This document shows positions 6,998 to 10,185 of a DNA stretch of 10,185 bases, piece by piece. The notes beneath the pieces are model-generated. The model did not search any database, had not been told where the DNA came from, and was given only the letters and a program-made list of their open reading frames with translations. The position numbers and the translations under genes are program-made. Numbering within the stretch: position 1 is the first letter of the stretch; every line of letters begins with the position of its first letter. The stretch is from Opitutaceae bacterium (lineage in GTDB: Bacteria; Verrucomicrobiota; Verrucomicrobiia; Opitutales; Opitutaceae), in contig PMSP01000098.1 in assembly GCA_003168315.1 (NCBI GenBank), forward strand, positions 1-10,185, in the 5' to 3' direction.

Positions 6998-7888
6998 ATG
7001 AATGAGCTTTTCGATTCGGCGCGGTACCTGGAATGCAACCCCGACGTGGCGGAGGCGGTTGCGAAAGGGACCATGCGTTCGGCATGGAGCCACTTCGTGG
7101 ACTTTGGATACCGGGAGGGAAGGCCCGGAGTGCCCGAGGCGGTGAACCGCGTCGTCAGGGACGTCATGGAGACCCGGCCGGCGCCCCCTCCGGAAAAGTT
7201 GATCCTCCGGGTGAACGGGAGCTCCGATGCCGCCAGCTTTGAGGGTGTCGGGAAAAGGGTCGCCCTGGACATTTACGCCGCCGTCAGCCCGAGGCTCCCG
7301 CTCCAGTCGGACCTGAGCATCCTGGACTTCGGGTGCGGCTGCGGCCGGGTGCTGCCCTTCATGCGGGCGATCGCCCCGCGCTCGACGATCCACGGAACCG
7401 ATATCGATGCCGAGGCGATCGCGTGGTGCCGGGACAACTATTCCGCCGACGGGCGGGACGGCCGCTTCGCCTTTGAAACAAACGATGCCCGGCCCCCGAC
7501 ACGGTTCGCATCGGGCAAATTCGACCTCATCTATGGGATTTCCGTCTTCACCCACCTGCCGCGGGAACTCGAGGACCTTTGGCTTGGGGAGCTGCGCAGG
7601 ATGACGAAGCCCGGCGGGTACCTGGTTCTTTCAATCCAGAACGAGACCCTGATCCGCCCGCACCTCTCGGTGGAGGCCCGCCTCACCCTGGACAGGGACG
7701 GGATCTATCATTTTCCCTATGGAGGGACCGAGGGACTGCCGGACTTCTATCAGTCGACCTGGCACACCCATTCCTACGTCGATGCGGTCTGGTCGAGATA
7801 TTTCACCATCGCCGAGAAGGTCACGGCGGGCATCAGCAACCACCAGGACCTCATATTGTGCCGCCGCCCCGTCGCCGGGGCCGCGTGA
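6998..7888 (+). CDS. Class I SAM-dependent methyltransferase with N-terminal 'NPDV...EGR' module
   Basis: A 296-residue protein from the first ATG. Residues about 4-44 (FDSARYLECNPDVAEAV, then HFVDFGYREGRPG) form a short module often found at the N-terminus of glycosyltransferases, methyltransferases and other surface-polysaccharide or extracellular proteins. Its role is unclear. The catalytic domain follows at about 100-215: SAM-binding motif I is LDFGCGCGR (109-117), the acidic end of strand 2 is GTDID (D135 or D137), motif IV is FDLIYGISVFTHLP (175-188), and KPGGYLVLSIQN (204-215) is the usual late strand. The acceptor is unknown; relatives of this type methylate small molecules, lipids or glycans. 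I chose ATG 6998 because the N-terminal module begins right after it; GTG 6914 is the alternative. No Shine-Dalgarno is visible. An 82-bp gap with inverted repeats separates it from the next gene, so it may be transcribed alone. Confidence 0.9.
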   Translation: MNELFDSARYLECNPDVAEAVAKGTMRSAWSHFVDFGYREGRPGVPEAVNRVVRDVMETRPAPPPEKLILRVNGSSDAASFEGVGKRVALDIYAAVSPRLPLQSDLSILDFGCGCGRVLPFMRAIAPRSTIHGTDIDAEAIAWCRDNYSADGRDGRFAFETNDARPPTRFASGKFDLIYGISVFTHLPRELEDLWLGELRRMTKPGGYLVLSIQNETLIRPHLSVEARLTLDRDGIYHFPYGGTEGLPDFYQSTWHTHSYVDAVWSRYFTIAEKVTAGISNHQDLILCRRPVAGAA

Positions 7889-7908
7889 AGGATCCGACGG
7901 TCCCCGGG

Positions 7909-7955
7909 AAAGCCGCCGATTGCGGCAGGACGCAGTTGAACTGTCGCCGGCTTTT
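7909..7955 (+). terminator. Terminator-like inverted repeats after the methyltransferase
   Basis: AAAGCCG (7909-7915) pairs with CGGCTTT (7948-7954), which ends in four T. A smaller stem GCCGC/GCGGC (7912-7926) and the palindrome CAGTTGAACTG (7933-7943) lie inside. The first two stems share bases, so only one can form at a time. The 32-nt loop and short T-run make this a weak intrinsic terminator. The palindrome could instead be an operator for the hydrolase gene, which starts 27 nt later. Confidence 0.35.
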
Positions 7956-7970
7956 GACTGACGTAGCCCC

Positions 7971-8762
7971 ATGACAATCCGTGAGCCAGAATCCGTCGAG
8001 CTCGCCACCGCTTCCGGTCCGATGCGCACGCATGTCTTCCGGCCCGCCGGGGAGGGCCGTTTCCCAGGCATCGTGCTCTTCTCGGAAATCTTCCAGGTCA
8101 CCGCGCCCATCCGGCGGACGGCGGCCTTCCTCTCGGGGCATGGATTCATCGTCGCCGTCCCGGAGATCTACCACGAATTCGAGGCGGCCGGCGCCGTCCT
8201 CGCCTACGACCAGGCCGGGGCCGACCGGGGCAACGCCCTGAAGACCGCGAAGGAGCTCGCCAACTACGACGCGGACGCGCGCGCGGCGCTGGACTATCTG
8301 CGGAAGCACGAGCGAGGCACCGGCCACGTGGGCGCCATGGGGATCTGCATCGGCGGGCACCTCGCCTTCCGCGCGGCGATGAACGCCTGCGTCAACGCCG
8401 CGGTCTGCTTCTACGAAACCGACATCCACAAGCGCGGGCTCGCCAGGGGAATGAACGACGACTCGCTCGATCGCATCGGCGAGATCGGGGGCGAGCTCCT
8501 GATGATCTGGGGGCGCCAGGATCCGCACGTTCCCGCGGAGGGCCGGCTCAGGGTCTATCAGGCCCTGGCCGCCGCCGGCGCGAATTTCACGTGGCTCGAG
8601 GTCAACGGAGCGCATGCGTTCCTGCGCGACGAGGGTGCACGCTACGACGCTGAGCTGGCCCACCAATGCTTGGGAATGGCCGTTTCACTCTTCAGGCGAA
8701 CGCTCGGCGGTGGTCTCGGCGCAACGAGCGCGTCGGCCGGCAGCCCTGAGACGAAGCACTGA
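7971..8762 (+). CDS. Dienelactone hydrolase family protein
   Basis: A 263-residue alpha/beta-hydrolase of the dienelactone hydrolase family. The nucleophile is C126 in GICIGGH (G-x-C-x-G-G), D184 lies in GRQDPHVP, and H215 in NGAHAFLRDEG, forming a Cys-Asp-His triad. E39 in FSEIFQV matches the glutamate that tunes the cysteine in characterised members. There is no signal peptide, so it should be cytoplasmic. True dienelactone hydrolases open the lactone ring in chlorocatechol degradation, but no other gene of that pathway is here and many family members are general esterases. The core ends near residue 243; the last 20 residues are a Gly/Ser-rich tail. The VOC gene follows 23 nt after the stop, so the two are probably co-transcribed. 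ATG 7971 is chosen because the family alignment begins within its first ten residues. No Shine-Dalgarno is seen. Confidence 0.93.
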   Translation: MTIREPESVELATASGPMRTHVFRPAGEGRFPGIVLFSEIFQVTAPIRRTAAFLSGHGFIVAVPEIYHEFEAAGAVLAYDQAGADRGNALKTAKELANYDADARAALDYLRKHERGTGHVGAMGICIGGHLAFRAAMNACVNAAVCFYETDIHKRGLARGMNDDSLDRIGEIGGELLMIWGRQDPHVPAEGRLRVYQALAAAGANFTWLEVNGAHAFLRDEGARYDAELAHQCLGMAVSLFRRTLGGGLGATSASAGSPETKH

Positions 8763-8785
8763 TGCTTTTCATGTCGCATCCTTGA

Positions 8786-9751
8786 ATGCGTGACCGAATC
8801 CCATCCCGCCAGGCCGCCGCGGGCCGCAATTCCAACCTCGGATTGATTCTTCTCGCGATCGCGCTGGTGCTCGCCCTTGGACTTCGCCCTGCGTGGGGTG
8901 GCAATCCCGCCAACCAGTACCCGCCGGCCCCGATCTCCGGCGTGGCCGGCGTGAGCTTTCTGACGACCGGCTTCGCTCCGCTGCGGCAATTCTACGGCCG
9001 CGGGGCCGGGTTCGCCGAGGTTCCCGCCGGACCGGGAAGAATCCGGTTCGCAATTGGCACGAAACAGTGGATCGAATTCCAGACCGCAGACGGATCCAGC
9101 TCCCCGCGTCGCCTGCTGCACGTCACACTTGAGTCTGCCAGCCTGAAGGATCTCGGACTCGCATTGCTCGGCCGCGGCGTGCAGACAAGCTGGATCGGGT
9201 CGGATCCGCGCAGCCGAGTCCTGCAACTGCAGGATCCGGCGGGCAATCTGATTCAGGTTGCCGAGCCATGGACCGCGCCCGCGGCCCCTCCCGGAGCAGC
9301 GGTTCCGTTCAGCGACCATTTGCAGCACTTTGGCATGGCGGTAGCCCGATCACAATCGGACGCCACGATCGCGTTTTACCGAGACACGCTGGGATTCCCC
9401 GAGGTGCTCCGCATGGCGGACCCGGACGGGCGGCTCGCAATGGCAAAGTTTCGGCTGCCCGGACCTCGAAGCGAGTTGATCGAGCTGATCTTTTTCGACC
9501 CGCCCCTGAACAAGTGGGCGGCGGGTGCGTTTGACCACGTGAACTTCGAGGTTGGCGATATCGGCACCGCTTACCGGATGCTTCGCAACGGGGGCATTGC
9601 CACACAGGCCAAACACCTGCCGACGGTGAACGGCGAGCACCTGTGGGCCATCAACCTGACCGATCCCGAACTGACCCGGGTTGAGATCCAGGTGCTTGCG
9701 CCGACCAAGGCAGCCGTCGGCACCGTCGCGACCGACCTTCGCGACCCCTAG
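8786..9751 (+). CDS. Membrane-anchored or secreted protein with two VOC (glyoxalase-fold) domains
   Basis: A 321-residue protein. Residues 1-15 are polar and basic and about 17-38 hydrophobic, ending RPAWGGNPA, so it has either a cleaved signal peptide (possible cut after A36) or an anchor. Two vicinal-oxygen-chelate domains follow, about 50-162 and 176-306. Domain 2 keeps a plausible metal set: H181 (LQHFGMAV), E233 (LIELIFF), H251 (FDHVNFEV) and E300 (TRVEIQV). Domain 1 keeps E97 and H112 but has a small residue where the first His is expected and Q157 where the last Glu is expected, so it is probably structural. VOC proteins include lactoylglutathione lyases, extradiol dioxygenases and resistance proteins; an exported two-domain form does not match a named enzyme. 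An in-frame TGA directly precedes ATG 8786, which excludes an earlier start. No Shine-Dalgarno is seen. Pairing with the dienelactone hydrolase could hint at aromatic breakdown, but the different compartments argue against a shared step. Confidence 0.88.
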   Translation: MRDRIPSRQAAAGRNSNLGLILLAIALVLALGLRPAWGGNPANQYPPAPISGVAGVSFLTTGFAPLRQFYGRGAGFAEVPAGPGRIRFAIGTKQWIEFQTADGSSSPRRLLHVTLESASLKDLGLALLGRGVQTSWIGSDPRSRVLQLQDPAGNLIQVAEPWTAPAAPPGAAVPFSDHLQHFGMAVARSQSDATIAFYRDTLGFPEVLRMADPDGRLAMAKFRLPGPRSELIELIFFDPPLNKWAAGAFDHVNFEVGDIGTAYRMLRNGGIATQAKHLPTVNGEHLWAINLTDPELTRVEIQVLAPTKAAVGTVATDLRDP

Positions 9752-9788
9752 ACCTAAGACCGGTCCCGGCTGGCCTCGAACCCCAAAG

Positions 9789-9822
9789 GCCATGCGGTCT
9801 GCAGATTTTGGGTCGGCATGGC
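9789..9822. other. Inverted repeat in the convergent intergenic gap
   Basis: GCCATGC (9789-9795) and GCATGGC (9816-9822) are perfect 7-bp complements with a 20-nt loop. The site lies between the convergent VOC and DUF2252-like genes. No T-run follows on either strand, so it is at best an mRNA 3'-end structure. Confidence 0.3.
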
Positions 9823-9836
9823 GTCCGGCCGTGATA

Positions 9837-10185
9837 TCAGCCCCCGCGCGGGGGCTTTCCGTGCCCGGATGCCTTGAATTCCCCCCATGCGCGCAGCTGC
9901 AACGCGGCGGCCCTGGACGCGGCGCCCAGCAGGCGCCGCCGTACGCCCAGGTTGAGGGACTGGCCATAGGCGATCAGGGTGTCCAGGTCGGCGCTTCCCT
10001 TCCATCCCCCGCTCCTCAGGTGAGCCGATGCCAGGAGACGGGCCCACTGCGCGATGAATTCCACATATCCCGACTCCGACAGCAGCTCCACGGCGATGCG
10101 GTCGTCGATGGGCTGGAGCTCATGCACGATGAACGATACGCGCCCCCCTCCGATCCAGGAAAGCCGCGCGATCGGCACGTATTGC
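9837..10185 (-). CDS. DUF2252-like protein, C-terminal end (partial, right edge)
   Basis: About 115 residues are visible, ending at TGA 9837-9839, and the frame stays open to the window edge. A GTG lies at 10178, but the frame continues upstream (Q-Y before it), so this is more likely the tail of a longer gene. SFIVHELQPIDDRI followed by ASAHLRSGGWKGSADLDTLI resembles the C-terminal part of DUF2252 proteins, with a (R/H)ELQP-x-(E/D)DR motif and a W/S-A-H/Q-LRSxGxxGSA motif. DUF2252 proteins are usually about 400 residues with a kinase-like fold and no settled function. The last codons (KPPRGG-stop) form part of a GC-rich palindrome. It converges on the VOC gene, with 85 bp between stops. The family call rests on remembered motifs. 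Confidence 0.7.
   Translation of the reverse strand, partial: QYVPIARLSWIGGGRVSFIVHELQPIDDRIAVELLSESGYVEFIAQWARLLASAHLRSGGWKGSADLDTLIAYGQSLNLGVRRRLLGAASRAAALQLRAWGEFKASGHGKPPRGG
9840..9858 (+). terminator. GC-rich palindrome at the convergent gene ends, possible terminator
   Basis: GCCCCC-GCGC-GGGGGC (9840-9855) is followed by TTT on the plus strand. The 6-bp all-GC stem with a short T-run could end the VOC transcript 90-105 nt after its stop. It is also the coding sequence for the last residues of the convergent DUF2252-like gene, so the symmetry may partly be chance from Pro/Gly codons. Confidence 0.4.

Noticed and set aside
6665..7555. Minus-strand open frame spanning the divergent spacer and methyltransferase
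   Set aside because: Most of it lies antisense to the methyltransferase SAM domain, with no recognisable motif. It would overlap the channel-like gene start.
7971..9751. Hydrolase plus VOC genes as a chlorocatechol or aromatic degradation operon
   Set aside because: No ring-cleavage dioxygenase, cycloisomerase or reductase is nearby. The VOC protein appears exported while the hydrolase is cytoplasmic.

Overview
The window is high-GC bacterial DNA, roughly two-thirds G+C by eye, densely packed with protein genes. I see no rRNA, tRNA, CRISPR array, transposase or integrase. The style points to Verrucomicrobiota, perhaps an Opitutae-like or Pedosphaera-like lineage. The reasons are a TMTC-like membrane protein with 35-residue 'PGR' tetratricopeptide repeats, a multi-PAS hybrid histidine kinase with Trp-rich PAS domains, and a GPH-type sugar symporter. 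This placement rests on remembered family style and is not proven.

Minus-strand block (6680 down to 1). In transcription order it holds five genes. First is a small two-helix protein resembling a K+ channel pore but with an altered filter (6336-6680). A small cupin follows only 3 nt later (5853-6332). Next come a large hybrid histidine kinase with a TTG start (3239-5788), a GPH-family cation:sugar symporter (1598-3154), and a polytopic membrane protein with C-terminal TPRs cut by the left edge (1-1567). Gaps are 3, 64, 84 and 30 nt, so all or part could be co-transcribed. The channel-like gene and the cupin are the tightest pair. No DNA-binding response regulator is present, so the kinase's output is unknown.

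Divergent spacer (6681-6997). About 317 bp separate the minus block from the plus block. It should hold promoters for both, but I find none that is convincing.

Plus-strand block (6998-9751). A class I SAM-dependent methyltransferase with a short N-terminal 'NPDV...EGR' module (6998-7888) is followed by a dienelactone-hydrolase-family enzyme (7971-8762). A membrane-anchored or secreted protein with two VOC/glyoxalase-fold domains comes next (8786-9751). The hydrolase and VOC genes are 23 nt apart and probably co-transcribed. The methyltransferase is set off by 82 bp containing terminator-like inverted repeats.

Right edge. A convergent minus-strand gene (9837-10185, running off the edge) encodes the C-terminus of what looks like a DUF2252 protein. 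A GC-rich palindrome at its 3' end may terminate the VOC transcript.

Most start codons here lack a visible Shine-Dalgarno sequence. The kinase (GGAGAGG) and, less clearly, the cupin (GAGGA) are exceptions. I see no clear evidence of a new multi-gene system. The observations most worth following are the channel-like/cupin pair, the hairpin abutting the kinase ribosome-binding site, and the 210-bp TPR duplication.
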